Positions 1 through 8,143 of a stretch of 34,449 nt of DNA are shown piece after piece. The DNA is from JAICLK01 sp035478715 (GTDB lineage: Bacteria > Patescibacteriota > Saccharimonadia > Saccharimonadales > UBA4665), in the NCBI GenBank assembly GCA_035478715.1, contig DATIJK010000047.1, forward strand, positions 1-34,449, written 5' to 3'. The notes under the pieces were generated by a model. The model made no database searches. It saw nothing but the letters and a program-made list of their open reading frames with translations, and was not told the origin of the DNA. Within the stretch, counting starts at the first letter, position 1, and each line of letters begins with the position of its first letter. Made by a program: the position numbers and the translations under genes.

Positions 1-1
1 C

Positions 2-148
2 GCTAAGAAATTCCCACATTATTGTTTCGAAAAACATGTCGGTTACGGTACTTTATTGCATCGCGAAACTTTGTTGACGCATGGAATCTGCAATTTGCAT
101 CGCCGTTCATTCAAACCTATTCGAAATCTATGGGACCGCACAGCATGA
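2..148 (+). CDS. rnhB: Ribonuclease HII, C-terminal end (partial)
   Basis: The window opens inside this gene. Frame 2 gives 48 residues ending at a TGA at 146-148. They contain FEKHVGYGT, an H near LLTHGI, and HRRSFKPI, which is the characteristic C-terminal block of bacterial RNase HII. That enzyme cuts the RNA strand of RNA-DNA hybrids and removes misincorporated ribonucleotides. The catalytic acidic residues lie upstream of the window and cannot be checked. The stop overlaps the yraN start by 4 bp (ATGA), and rnhB-yraN is a common bacterial gene pair. Identification is by motif reading only. Confidence 0.85.
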   Translation, partial: AKKFPHYCFEKHVGYGTLLHRETLLTHGICNLHRRSFKPIRNLWDRTA

Positions 149-489
149 AAACAACTTTCATCGGTCGAACGGCCGAATCAGCTGCTGCAGACTATTTGAA
201 AAAACAGGGGTTCAAAATATTAGGCAGAAATTGGCGGACCCGATTCTGCGAAATTGACATTATTGCTAGCAAAAACAAATCCGTTTATTTTGTCGAGGTA
301 AAATATCGGAACAATGACGGGCAAGGCAAGGGATTGGATTATGTTACAGATAAAAAGTTAACCCAAATGCGATTTGCAGCAGAAAATTGGGTACGCGAAA
401 ACGACTGGAATGGTGATTATCAATTATCTGCGATTGAAGTTTTCGGCGATGATTTTGAAATTACAGGATTTGTGGAAAATATCTATTAA
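145..489 (+). CDS. yraN: YraN / UPF0102 family nuclease-like protein
   Basis: A 114-residue protein of the usual family length. Its N-terminus reads GRTAESAAADYLKKQGFKIL followed by RNWRTR, then CEIDIIA and VYFVEVKYR. This matches the UPF0102 pattern (GExAAxxYLxxxG, EIDIIA, FVEVKxR), a restriction-endonuclease-like fold with D and ExK acidic residues. The usual Gly before EID is Cys here. The reading frame extends upstream to 22, but I start at 145 because that ATG overlaps the rnhB stop (ATGA), which implies translational coupling, and because homology begins there. The family's cellular role is poorly defined; a link to DNA processing is inferred from the fold. The stop abuts the convergent aminopeptidase gene with no spacer. 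Confidence 0.85.
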   Translation: MKTTFIGRTAESAAADYLKKQGFKILGRNWRTRFCEIDIIASKNKSVYFVEVKYRNNDGQGKGLDYVTDKKLTQMRFAAENWVRENDWNGDYQLSAIEVFGDDFEITGFVENIY

Positions 490-3054
490 CTAACCTAGGA
501 AGTATTTTCGCAACAGCGGTTCCTCGCGCTTTCGCCAATCTACACGCGCCTGAATCTCTGAAAATGATACTTGGATGTTACGTCTGAGAGACAAATCTTC
601 TAACATGGGCTTAAAGAATGCCACATACCGCTTTTGCCATGCCGGTGTTGACATTGGGCGTGACGCGTACCAGATGAAATATTCCATTTTCTTGCCTTCG
701 CCGAATTGTTTTTTTAATCTTTCCCATCCATCAGTCAGCCATTGCCATGCAAGATCGCGCGTATGGTAGTTGCGGAGCAGGTAAGCAAAAAAGTGATCAA
801 TATCCTGCGGTTTAATTATCTTGAAATCCTGCATACCCCAGTCTATTATCTGTTTGCCGATTTTCGGGTCTTTGGTCGAGCAGAGCGCGACCGCAATACA
901 ATCTTTTACGTCAGGATTGTTGCTTGTTTCGTACTCTTTCATCAATTGTTTGATGTATTTGGCATCTCCGAACCTGACGGCCGCGCCGGCAATTATCGCG
1001 CGTTGTTCCGCGGGTAATGCTTCTACATTCTTAGCTTTTTCGAACATGTCCAAAGCTATTTTCAAAGCGCCCGCATCTTCGCCGCCTACTGACAATGCGA
1101 TTGCCGTTGTCCTAAGCTGTTTGGTATTTGGGTCGTCGTTTTTACCATCTTTCCAACCCAGCTTCTTATACCACTGGCTTGCCAGGTCGCGTCTGTATAT
1201 TTTCGATGCGTCTTCAATCTTTTCGTCACCATCAGTTAAAGCTAATGCGCTGCCGATGGTCCGAGCGAACATCGTCCAGACCGCATCACGATCTTCTTGC
1301 GGGCACTCTTTTATCAATTCGAGCAGGTCGGTGAGTTTGACTTGGCCGTTCTTTGCAAGCAACAACTGATCGCTGAGTGCGATTATCCTTCCTGATGATT
1401 CCAGGCTGCGATCTCTAATTTTGTCAAATAGATGCTGCCTGGCATCGGCGTCGTCATAATTCGTGATGAAATGCGCGCTGCCAGTGGGATTGAATATCGG
1501 CGGCTGTTTTGCGTCGTATTTGATATTTGCGTTCCTGGTATCCAAGATATCGATGCTGACCGGAGTATCGGCTAATATCGGAATCGGCCACAAGCTTTTC
1601 TTATCTTCATCTCCCAGTAGGAATCGTTGTTGGCTCAATCGTAAAGTATCACCCTGTTTTTTGACTGTCAGTTCTGGTGTGCCGGACTGCTCCAGCCATG
1701 GCGTCATTAGTTTGCCGATATCCTTACCGCTTGTTTTGCTTAATTCGTCCCATAAATCATCGCGTGTGGCGTTCTTGTACTGGTATTTCTTGAAATAATT
1801 AGTCAGACCTTTGCGGAATGCATCATCGCCGATGTAATCGTAGAGCATTTTTAATATACGGGCTCCTTTGGCATAGACGATTGACGGATCGAACAGGGTT
1901 TGTATCTCGTCTGGGTGCTTGACCCGCAATCCGACCGGCTGAACATCCTTGTAGACGTCACGGTCAGCCGCACCTATGACACGGCTGGAAGTAAAATCTT
2001 CCCATTCCTGCCATTCGGGGTGCAACCGATCCGGCGCAAGCGACTCCATAATCGAAGCAAAGCTTTCATTGAGCCACAAATCGTCCCACCATTTCATGGT
2101 AACCAGATCACCAAACCATTGGTGCGACATCTCGTGCGCTACCACCATAGTGATGAGCCGTTCTCCGGAAATAGATCGATTTGCCGGATCAGCCAGCAAG
2201 CCGATTTCACGAAAGGTTATTAGACCCCAGTTTTCCATGGCAAGCGAGTCAAAATCCGGTAAAGCCGCCTGATCCAATTTTGACAATGGGAACGGTACCT
2301 GGAAATAATCTTCGAAGAAGTCAAGGCAATCGATAGCCTCTTTGTTAGCATATTCAAGATGGCTCAGCGGTTGAGCGACGGTAGCCCATGAGCGGACGGC
2401 GACGCCGCTTTTGGATTTGCCTTTGACGCAGTGCATAACACCATGGACGAATGCTAATAGGTATACGCTCATAACCGGTGTGGTCTCGAATGTTGTCGTC
2501 TGCTGAGTTTTGTTAGTGGATGATTCTCTGACAGGCGTGTTCGAAAGAACGGTCTCACCAGCCGGTGTAACGAGTGTCAAATCAAAAGTCGCTTTGGCTT
2601 CGGGCTCGTCGATACAAGGGAATGCCTGGCGGGCATGATGGCTTTCGAACTGAGAGGCGATTAGTTTCTTGTCTTTTCCTTCGTGTTTGAAATAGCACGG
2701 ATAGATACCTTCCATTGTCTCGGTAATCTTACCCTCGAATTGCATTGTGACAGCATAATTTCCGGCAAATAATGATTGATCTGTGTGCAGCCTGACTTCA
2801 TCGAACGTCTTATGTAAGCTGACGCGCGAAACTGCAATGTTTTGATCGCCTTTTTTATCATGCCTGATAATATGTGCGCTGGTGACTTTCAGCCCATGCT
2901 GATGGAATGTAATCCGCTGACTAGGCCGGCCGGATTTTCTACCTTTGATAATTACTTGACCGGTAAACGTTAAGGTTTCCGGATCTGTTTGCAGTTCTAA
3001 TTTATAATTCGAAGGTTGGAACTGCTCGAACAACCGCCTCACATTTGTACTCAT
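490..3054 (-). CDS. pepN: M1 family zinc aminopeptidase
   Basis: An 854-residue protein of typical M1 length. The N-terminal beta domain is followed by LAMENWG (the GAMEN substrate-binding signature, residues ~271-278). Next come the zinc motif VVAHEMSHQWFGD (HEMSH ~307-311) and LWLNESFA, with the third zinc ligand Glu ~330. A helical C-terminal ERAP1-like domain completes the family layout. It removes N-terminal amino acids from peptides and is probably cytoplasmic, since no signal peptide is visible. An in-frame ATG exists at 3120, but an extended -10 box (TGGTACAAT) lies inside that extension, ending 7 nt before the ATG at 3054, so 3054 is the better start. A scavenging symbiont would use it for peptide recycling; that is inference. 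Confidence 0.92.
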   Translation of the reverse strand: MSTNVRRLFEQFQPSNYKLELQTDPETLTFTGQVIIKGRKSGRPSQRITFHQHGLKVTSAHIIRHDKKGDQNIAVSRVSLHKTFDEVRLHTDQSLFAGNYAVTMQFEGKITETMEGIYPCYFKHEGKDKKLIASQFESHHARQAFPCIDEPEAKATFDLTLVTPAGETVLSNTPVRESSTNKTQQTTTFETTPVMSVYLLAFVHGVMHCVKGKSKSGVAVRSWATVAQPLSHLEYANKEAIDCLDFFEDYFQVPFPLSKLDQAALPDFDSLAMENWGLITFREIGLLADPANRSISGERLITMVVAHEMSHQWFGDLVTMKWWDDLWLNESFASIMESLAPDRLHPEWQEWEDFTSSRVIGAADRDVYKDVQPVGLRVKHPDEIQTLFDPSIVYAKGARILKMLYDYIGDDAFRKGLTNYFKKYQYKNATRDDLWDELSKTSGKDIGKLMTPWLEQSGTPELTVKKQGDTLRLSQQRFLLGDEDKKSLWPIPILADTPVSIDILDTRNANIKYDAKQPPIFNPTGSAHFITNYDDADARQHLFDKIRDRSLESSGRIIALSDQLLLAKNGQVKLTDLLELIKECPQEDRDAVWTMFARTIGSALALTDGDEKIEDASKIYRRDLASQWYKKLGWKDGKNDDPNTKQLRTTAIALSVGGEDAGALKIALDMFEKAKNVEALPAEQRAIIAGAAVRFGDAKYIKQLMKEYETSNNPDVKDCIAVALCSTKDPKIGKQIIDWGMQDFKIIKPQDIDHFFAYLLRNYHTRDLAWQWLTDGWERLKKQFGEGKKMEYFIWYASRPMSTPAWQKRYVAFFKPMLEDLSLRRNIQVSFSEIQARVDWRKREEPLLRKYFLG

Positions 3055-3061
3055 AGCACCG

Positions 3062-3070
3062 ATTGTACCA
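3062..3070 (-). promoter_or_regulatory. Extended -10 promoter of the aminopeptidase, apparently leaderless
   Basis: On the minus strand TGGTACAAT (TGn plus TACAAT) is followed by only 7 nt before the ATG at 3054. Transcription would therefore start at or next to the A of the start codon. No good -35 box is seen, which is common for extended -10 promoters. Confidence 0.6.
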
Positions 3071-3107
3071 TGACAGCACGGACTACTTGGTTTCTCTGAT
3101 GTAAAAT

Positions 3108-3136
3108 TTGACATGATCAAACGCTACTGGTAAAAT
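3108..3136 (+). promoter_or_regulatory. nusA promoter
   Basis: A near-consensus sigma-70 promoter: TTGACA at 3108-3113, a 17-bp spacer, TAAAAT at 3131-3136, and TG one base upstream of the -10. Transcription should start near 3143, giving an ~85-nt leader. It lies back-to-back with the divergent aminopeptidase promoter. Confidence 0.8.
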
Positions 3137-3148
3137 TACTAGTGATTG

Positions 3149-3173
3149 GTCGGCCGCAGCGGTCGACTTTTTT
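3149..3173 (+). terminator. Terminator-like hairpin in the nusA leader (possible attenuator)
   Basis: GTCGGCC (3149-3155), loop GCAGC, GGTCGAC (3161-3167): a 7-bp stem with one G-U pair, directly followed by six T (3168-3173). It begins only ~6 nt after the predicted start of transcription and ~55 nt before the nusA ATG. No plus-strand gene ends nearby, so it is not an ordinary downstream terminator. It may be an attenuator, a pause site or a 5'-protecting hairpin. Confidence 0.6.
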
Positions 3174-3227
3174 CATAAGAACCTGAAAATTTAAAAATTT
3201 GTAGGGTGTAACGAAAGGGAGTATCAA

Positions 3228-4388
3228 ATGGATTTTGATATGAAACAACTGGCAGTCGCGATTCGCGCAATTGCCGAAGAAAAAAACTTACCGGAGGATG
3301 CTGTCAAAGAGATAGTAGAACAGGCATTAGCAGCAGCATACCGGCGAGATTATGGTGACCGTGAACAGGAAGTCAGGGTAACTATGAACCTGAATAACGG
3401 CGAAGTCGATGCATTTATCAACAAGGAAGTGGTCGAAAAAGTCGAAAATCCCGCCTACGAAATCAGCCTGGCAGACGCACTTGTCCGCCGCAAGGATGTC
3501 AAGGTTGGCGATATGGTTGAGATGCACGAACCAGTCGAAAGCTTTGGCCGAGTAGCTGCGCAGACAGCAAAACAGGTAATTTTACAGCGTTTGCGAGAAG
3601 CTGAGCGTGAAATCGTTATGCATGAATACGAAGACAAGATCGGCACAGTGATAAATGCCTCTGTGGCTCGCGTAGAACCGAATATCGTACGGGTAGATTT
3701 AGGGAAAGCCCAGGGAATCATGCCCCGCAGTGAACAGATCCAGGGCGAGCATTATTATCCCGGGCAGCGCCTAAAAGTGTTCCTAAAAGATGTCGAACGC
3801 GATTTCCGTGGACCGCAACTGGTAGTTAGCCGTGGCAATACGCAATTCCTGGAATGGCTTTTCCGAGCCGAAGTTCCGGAAATGGAAAACGGTGCTGTCG
3901 AAATCAAGAATATCGCGCGCGAAGCTGGCATCCGAAGCAAAATAGCAGTTGCCAGCAACGTACCTGGTGTTGATCCGGTTGGCACGTTTGTCGGCGGCCA
4001 CGGCACGCGGGTTAATGCAGTGATGAGTGAAGTCGGCGAACAGGAAAAAATCGACATCATCGTTTGGGATGAAAATCCGATCGCTTACATAACAAATGCA
4101 CTCAGCCCTACAAAAGTTTCCAAAGTTGAACTTGACAAAGCGGCAAACAAGGCGAAAGTGATCGTACCTGACGATCAATTGAGTATCGCTATTGGCAAAA
4201 GTGGCCAGAATGTCCGGCTAGCCAGCAAACTGACGAGCTTTGAAATCGATATCGAAGCCGATAAAAAGAACGCACCCGTAAAAGAAGCCGAAGAAACACC
4301 CGAAGCTGCACCTAAAGCACCGAAATTAAAGAAGAAGTCGGAAATAGAAAGCGATCTGTTAACTGCTATAGAAGAACACGCCGAATAA
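3228..4388 (+). CDS. nusA: Transcription termination/antitermination factor NusA
   Basis: A 386-residue protein. Domains in order: N-terminal RNAP-binding domain (~1-125, with AIRAIAEEKNLPEDAVKEIVE), S1 domain (~130-200, IGTVINASVARVEPNIVRVDLG), and two KH domains (~205-345) containing VGTFVGGHGTRV and LSIAIGKSGQNVRLA. A short acidic/lysine-rich tail lacks the C-terminal repeats of E. coli NusA. It binds RNA polymerase and nascent hairpins to control pausing and termination. The start at 3228 follows AAAGGGAG at good spacing. Unusually, neither rimP nor infB is adjacent. A terminator-like hairpin in its leader suggests autoregulation. Confidence 0.95.
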   Translation: MDFDMKQLAVAIRAIAEEKNLPEDAVKEIVEQALAAAYRRDYGDREQEVRVTMNLNNGEVDAFINKEVVEKVENPAYEISLADALVRRKDVKVGDMVEMHEPVESFGRVAAQTAKQVILQRLREAEREIVMHEYEDKIGTVINASVARVEPNIVRVDLGKAQGIMPRSEQIQGEHYYPGQRLKVFLKDVERDFRGPQLVVSRGNTQFLEWLFRAEVPEMENGAVEIKNIAREAGIRSKIAVASNVPGVDPVGTFVGGHGTRVNAVMSEVGEQEKIDIIVWDENPIAYITNALSPTKVSKVELDKAANKAKVIVPDDQLSIAIGKSGQNVRLASKLTSFEIDIEADKKNAPVKEAEETPEAAPKAPKLKKKSEIESDLLTAIEEHAE

Positions 4389-4418
4389 CCGTAAAATCTG
4401 CTGGAAAAATAACGTAAA

Positions 4419-4445
4419 TTAGCACTCTTGACGTGTGAGTGCCAG
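4419..4445 (+). promoter_or_regulatory. CIRCE operator (HrcA site) of clpC
   Basis: TTAGCACTC, 9 nt, GAGTGCCAG. This matches the CIRCE consensus TTAGCACTC-N9-GAGTGCTAA in all positions of the left arm and six of nine of the right. HrcA binds CIRCE and represses heat-shock genes. hrcA itself is not in this window. Confidence 0.9.
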
Positions 4446-4457
4446 TCGATGTATTAT
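4428..4457 (+). promoter_or_regulatory. clpC promoter interlocked with CIRCE
   Basis: TTGACG (4428-4433) forms most of the CIRCE spacer. After 18 bp comes TATTAT (4452-4457). Bound HrcA would cover the -35 region. The layout is the same as at clpP. Predicted start ~4464. Confidence 0.8.
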
Positions 4458-4463
4458 GGATAC

Positions 4464-4575
4464 TTAGCGAATGAAAACATCGCTGATTTCATAGCAAGGG
4501 AAAAGAGCAGCCCGAGCAAAAATCGCACTTTTTGCCCGGCGCGATGAGAAAAACCGCAAGGTTTGTCTCATTTTT
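4464..4575 (+). promoter_or_regulatory. Structured clpC leader ending in a terminator-like hairpin
   Basis: Three successive hairpins fill the leader. (1) TTAGCGA 4464-4470 pairs with TCGCTGA 4480-4486. (2) CCGAGCAAAAA 4512-4522 pairs with TTTTTGCCCGG 4529-4539, with one mismatch. (3) ATGAGAAAAACC 4544-4555 pairs with GGTTTGTCTCAT 4560-4571 around a GCAA tetraloop, with one A-G mismatch, followed by TTTT. Hairpin 3 ends a few bases before the ribosome-binding site AAAGGTGG (4579-4586). A regulatory role is inferred. Confidence 0.6.
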
Positions 4576-4596
4576 ACGAAAGGTGGTTAAAACATT

Positions 4597-7074
4597 ATGA
4601 TGCCAGGATCACAAGATTTCCAAGAATTTTTAAATCATTTGACCAATAACGCACTCGCTAGCTTGAAGCATGCAGATGCCATTGCACGCGGCACAGGTAG
4701 CGCATATGTCGGTACGGAACATCTGTTGCTCGGCGTGCTAGCGCAGGATAGTAGCATGGCTGCAAAAATGCTCGGCGGCGCCGGAGTCACATTAGACAAA
4801 GCCCGCATGGCTTTGAATTTGACGCCAAAAACACTCGTTATTAATATGGGCGCAAAAGGATTGAGCGAAACCGCAAAATTGACGTTAAAGATGGCGTACG
4901 ATACGGCACTGGATTATGCCCAGGAATATTGCGGCACTGAACATATTTTATACAGCATCCTGAGTCAGAAAAATGCCCGTGCGACAGTTTTATTGCGAGA
5001 TATGAATGTCGATGTCGACGCATTGATGGGCGAAATCGAGCAATTGATGAACCGGCAGCAATTCGAAGACGACGCAGTTGGAGCGGGTACGCAAAAAAGA
5101 AGCAAGCGTCCGCACAAAGGTGCAGTTGATTTGTACGGGACCGATCTGACCGAAATGGCTCGAAACGGCAAATTAGACCCAGTTGTTGGCCGCGAGAATC
5201 AGATTCGGCGCGTTATTACGATTTTGAACCGCAGAACTAAAAATAACCCTGTTCTAATCGGAGAACCTGGGGTCGGTAAGACGGCAATCGTAGAAGGACT
5301 TGCACAGCGGATTGTTAATGAAGACGTTCCGGATAGCTTATTAGACAAACGAATTGTGATGCTTGATCTGGCGGGAATGGTCGCAGGTACCAAATACCGC
5401 GGTGAATTCGAAGAGCGGCTGAAAAAAGTCATGGGCGAACTCGAAAAAGACAAACGTACCATCATTTTCATCGATGAATTACACCTGATTGTCGGAGCTG
5501 GCTCTGCAGAAGGTTCGATGGACGCCGGCAATATCTTGAAACCAGCGCTTGCACGCGGCAAGATCCAGCTGATCGGTGCAACCACTACGGTCGAGTACAC
5601 GAAGTATATTGAAAAAGACGCTGCACTGGAGCGCCGTTTCCAGCCGGTCCAAGTGCCGGAAGCGACAATGCCAGAAACGCTTGCAATCTTGAAGGGACTC
5701 CGCAAACATTACGAATCATTCCACGGCGTGACGATTAGTGACGATGTTTTGGACGACACGGCAAACTTAGCAAAACGCTACATAAATGACCGGTTCATGC
5801 CCGATAAGGCTATAGATTTGCTCGACGAAGCCTCAGCGCATTTGCGTGTAGATAAAGGCAAAACTTCGCCCGAAGTGCGTAAACTGCAGAAGGAACAGAA
5901 GTTGGTAAATATTAGGATCGAAGAGGCCGTCGATGCCGAAGATTATCAGAAAGCTGCCGAATATAAGACTCGCGCCAGCCAGATTCTGGATGAATTAAAC
6001 AAACTTCAAGCGGCTACCAAGCAATCGAAACCGTTAGTTTTAACGAGCGAAGATGTCGCGCAGGTCGTATCACGGATGACTGGTGTGCCAGTTACAAAAG
6101 TTATCCGCAGCGAAGCAAAATATCTGCTGAATCTTGAGAAGTCGCTTGGTAAGCATGTTATCGGCCAGCCAGAAGCAGTAGAAGCCGTCGCGCGTGCCGT
6201 CCGTCGCAACCGTTCCGGCATCGGCAGCGAAAAACGACCGATAGGTTCGTTCATTTTCCTTGGTCCGACCGGTGTTGGCAAGACAGAGCTTGCGCGCGTT
6301 TTGGCGCGGGAATTCTATGGGTCCGAAGAGGCATTTATCAAAATTGATATGTCTGAATTCGGCGAACACCACAATGTAGCCCGGCTTGTCGGTGCACCGG
6401 CGGGTTACGTCGGCTACGATGACGGCGGCCAATTGACCGATAAAATACGGCGCCATCCTTACAGCCTGGTATTGTTCGACGAGATCGAAAAAGCACATCC
6501 CGATACCTTTAATATGCTCTTACAGATTCTTGAAGACGGCCAATTGACCGACGCAAAAGGGCGAAAGATTGATTTCACGAACACAATCGTCATAATGACG
6601 AGCAATATCGGCGCCGAAAAACTGCAGCGCGAAGCAAACTTGGGCTTCCAGGCCAATCGAACCAGCGATATCAAAGATCTGAACGACCTGCACGAATCAA
6701 ACAAAGGCAAGGTCATGGACGAGCTGAAGAAAAATCTACGGCCGGAATTGTTGAATCGTATCGACAAGATTATCGTTTTCCGTGCACTTACTAAGAAAGA
6801 CATTTTCAGGATCATCGATTTGCAGGTTGCCGAACTCCAAACTCGCTTGCAAAAGCGCGGGCTTGGTGTGCAACTGACACCATCGACCAAACAATATCTG
6901 CTTGACCAGGGCTATGATCCGAAAAATGGCGTCCGACCGCTGCGCAGGCTAATACAGGACACAATTGAAGACCAGATTGCCACAGAACTACTAGACGAAA
7001 AGTACGAAACTGGTGATATCATCCAGGTCGGTACCCGCGGCGGCGAACTAGCATACGAAACAATCAAAGAGTAA
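4597..7074 (+). CDS. clpC: ATP-dependent Clp protease ATP-binding subunit ClpC
   Basis: An 825-residue AAA+ unfoldase. The N-terminal Clp_N double repeat (~10-150) is followed by AAA domain 1 with Walker A GEPGVGKT (~222-229) and Walker B TIIFIDELH. A UVR/middle coiled coil (~428-466, VDAEDYQKAAEYKTRAS) comes next, which marks ClpC rather than ClpB or ClpA. AAA domain 2 has GPTGVGKT and LVLFDEIEKAHPD, then an LGF loop (NLGFQ) suited to docking on ClpP. It feeds unfolded substrates to ClpP in the cytoplasm. Two ATGs in tandem (4597 and 4600) follow AAAGGTGG; either could be used. It is controlled by a CIRCE promoter. clpP lies 18 kb away under the same control. Confidence 0.95.
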   Translation: MMPGSQDFQEFLNHLTNNALASLKHADAIARGTGSAYVGTEHLLLGVLAQDSSMAAKMLGGAGVTLDKARMALNLTPKTLVINMGAKGLSETAKLTLKMAYDTALDYAQEYCGTEHILYSILSQKNARATVLLRDMNVDVDALMGEIEQLMNRQQFEDDAVGAGTQKRSKRPHKGAVDLYGTDLTEMARNGKLDPVVGRENQIRRVITILNRRTKNNPVLIGEPGVGKTAIVEGLAQRIVNEDVPDSLLDKRIVMLDLAGMVAGTKYRGEFEERLKKVMGELEKDKRTIIFIDELHLIVGAGSAEGSMDAGNILKPALARGKIQLIGATTTVEYTKYIEKDAALERRFQPVQVPEATMPETLAILKGLRKHYESFHGVTISDDVLDDTANLAKRYINDRFMPDKAIDLLDEASAHLRVDKGKTSPEVRKLQKEQKLVNIRIEEAVDAEDYQKAAEYKTRASQILDELNKLQAATKQSKPLVLTSEDVAQVVSRMTGVPVTKVIRSEAKYLLNLEKSLGKHVIGQPEAVEAVARAVRRNRSGIGSEKRPIGSFIFLGPTGVGKTELARVLAREFYGSEEAFIKIDMSEFGEHHNVARLVGAPAGYVGYDDGGQLTDKIRRHPYSLVLFDEIEKAHPDTFNMLLQILEDGQLTDAKGRKIDFTNTIVIMTSNIGAEKLQREANLGFQANRTSDIKDLNDLHESNKGKVMDELKKNLRPELLNRIDKIIVFRALTKKDIFRIIDLQVAELQTRLQKRGLGVQLTPSTKQYLLDQGYDPKNGVRPLRRLIQDTIEDQIATELLDEKYETGDIIQVGTRGGELAYETIKE

Positions 7075-7128
7075 CAATTGGTAATGCCTGTCGCTAAACT
7101 TAAGCTGCACGTAAATTGCTGATGCCTG

Positions 7129-7134
7129 TATACT
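7129..7134 (+). promoter_or_regulatory. -10 box close to the ATG of the HExxH protein gene
   Basis: TATACT lies 9 nt before the ATG at 7144, and no Shine-Dalgarno sequence is seen in between. Transcription starting about 7 nt after the box would leave 2-3 leader bases. The -35 match is poor. Confidence 0.45.
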
Positions 7135-7143
7135 TGTAGTCAT

Positions 7144-8121
7144 ATGAAAATACTTAAGCTGCTGGCTATTTCATGTATGTCAGCAGCGATTGTGGCCGTC
7201 ACCGTATTTGCTTTTGGCGGTAATAATTTTTTGTATGATTGGTGGCAGCTGCACAATTACAGCCCACCGTCGTCAATCGCTACACTTGTATCTGATACCA
7301 CGATGACGCCATACGCTAAAAAAATGTTCTATTTAAACCATCCGGAGCTGGATGGAAGCGAAGAGTTTAATAAACAGTGTCCGGCCGGCGGCGAAAAAAC
7401 CATCGTGTTGGGTTGTTACCATTCCAAACAAGCAGGTATTTTCCTATATCATGTCAATGACAAAGAATTGTACGGAGTTGAGCAGGTGACCGCAGCCCAT
7501 GAGATGCTTCACGCTGCATACGATCGACTTGGTAAAGGCGATAAAGATGAAGTCGATGCAATGCTTCAGAAATATTACGATAACGATTTGCATGATCCAA
7601 AAGTCCAGGCTGAAATTGCAGACTATAAAATATCAGAGCCTAATGACGTTGTAAATGAAATGCATTCTATTTTCGCGACCGAAATAACAGATCTACCCGG
7701 GCCACTCGATGCATACTACCAGCGGTATTTCACTGATAGATCCAAAGTCACCGGTTTTGCGAATAACTATCGGAGCGCATTTACGAAACGGGAAGCGGTT
7801 ATTAAAAACTACGACACCCAACTAAAATCGCTTAAATCGACGATAAATTCAGATGAATCCGAATTACAAACTGACTTATCGCAAATTCACGACCGGCAAG
7901 CACAACTTGACGCTGAACGCGCATCAGGTGATAATGTCGCGTACAATAGCGGGGTTCCCGGATACAATGACCTCGTCAGTAGGTATAATTCGTTAGTTGA
8001 TGATTTGCGTTCGCAAATCGCCCGATATAACGTGATCGTCGCGAAAAGAAACGCGATCGCGCTTCAGGAAAATCAGCTGGCGCGAGAGTTGAACAGCAAC
8101 GCCCAGCCGATCTCGCAATAA
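7144..8121 (+). CDS. Membrane-anchored or secreted putative zinc metallopeptidase with C-terminal coiled coil
   Basis: 325 residues; no named family recognised with confidence. Residues ~4-25 are a hydrophobic signal/anchor without a lipobox. QVTAAHEMLHAAYDRL holds an HExxH motif (H119, E120, H123). NEMHSIFATE (~171-180) follows ~50 residues later and offers Glu172 or Glu180 as third zinc ligand, as in gluzincins. Two cysteines (C79, C91) bracket the segment before the motif and could form a disulfide outside the cell. The last ~110 residues are heptad-rich (LKSLKSTINSDESELQTDL onward) and predict a coiled coil. The protein is likely extracytoplasmic. Zinc peptidase activity is inferred from the motif only. 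It sits between clpC and radA, with radA starting 22 bp downstream. Confidence 0.7.
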   Translation: MKILKLLAISCMSAAIVAVTVFAFGGNNFLYDWWQLHNYSPPSSIATLVSDTTMTPYAKKMFYLNHPELDGSEEFNKQCPAGGEKTIVLGCYHSKQAGIFLYHVNDKELYGVEQVTAAHEMLHAAYDRLGKGDKDEVDAMLQKYYDNDLHDPKVQAEIADYKISEPNDVVNEMHSIFATEITDLPGPLDAYYQRYFTDRSKVTGFANNYRSAFTKREAVIKNYDTQLKSLKSTINSDESELQTDLSQIHDRQAQLDAERASGDNVAYNSGVPGYNDLVSRYNSLVDDLRSQIARYNVIVAKRNAIALQENQLARELNSNAQPISQ

Positions 8122-8143
8122 TTTTTTCAGGGAGGAATATCTG

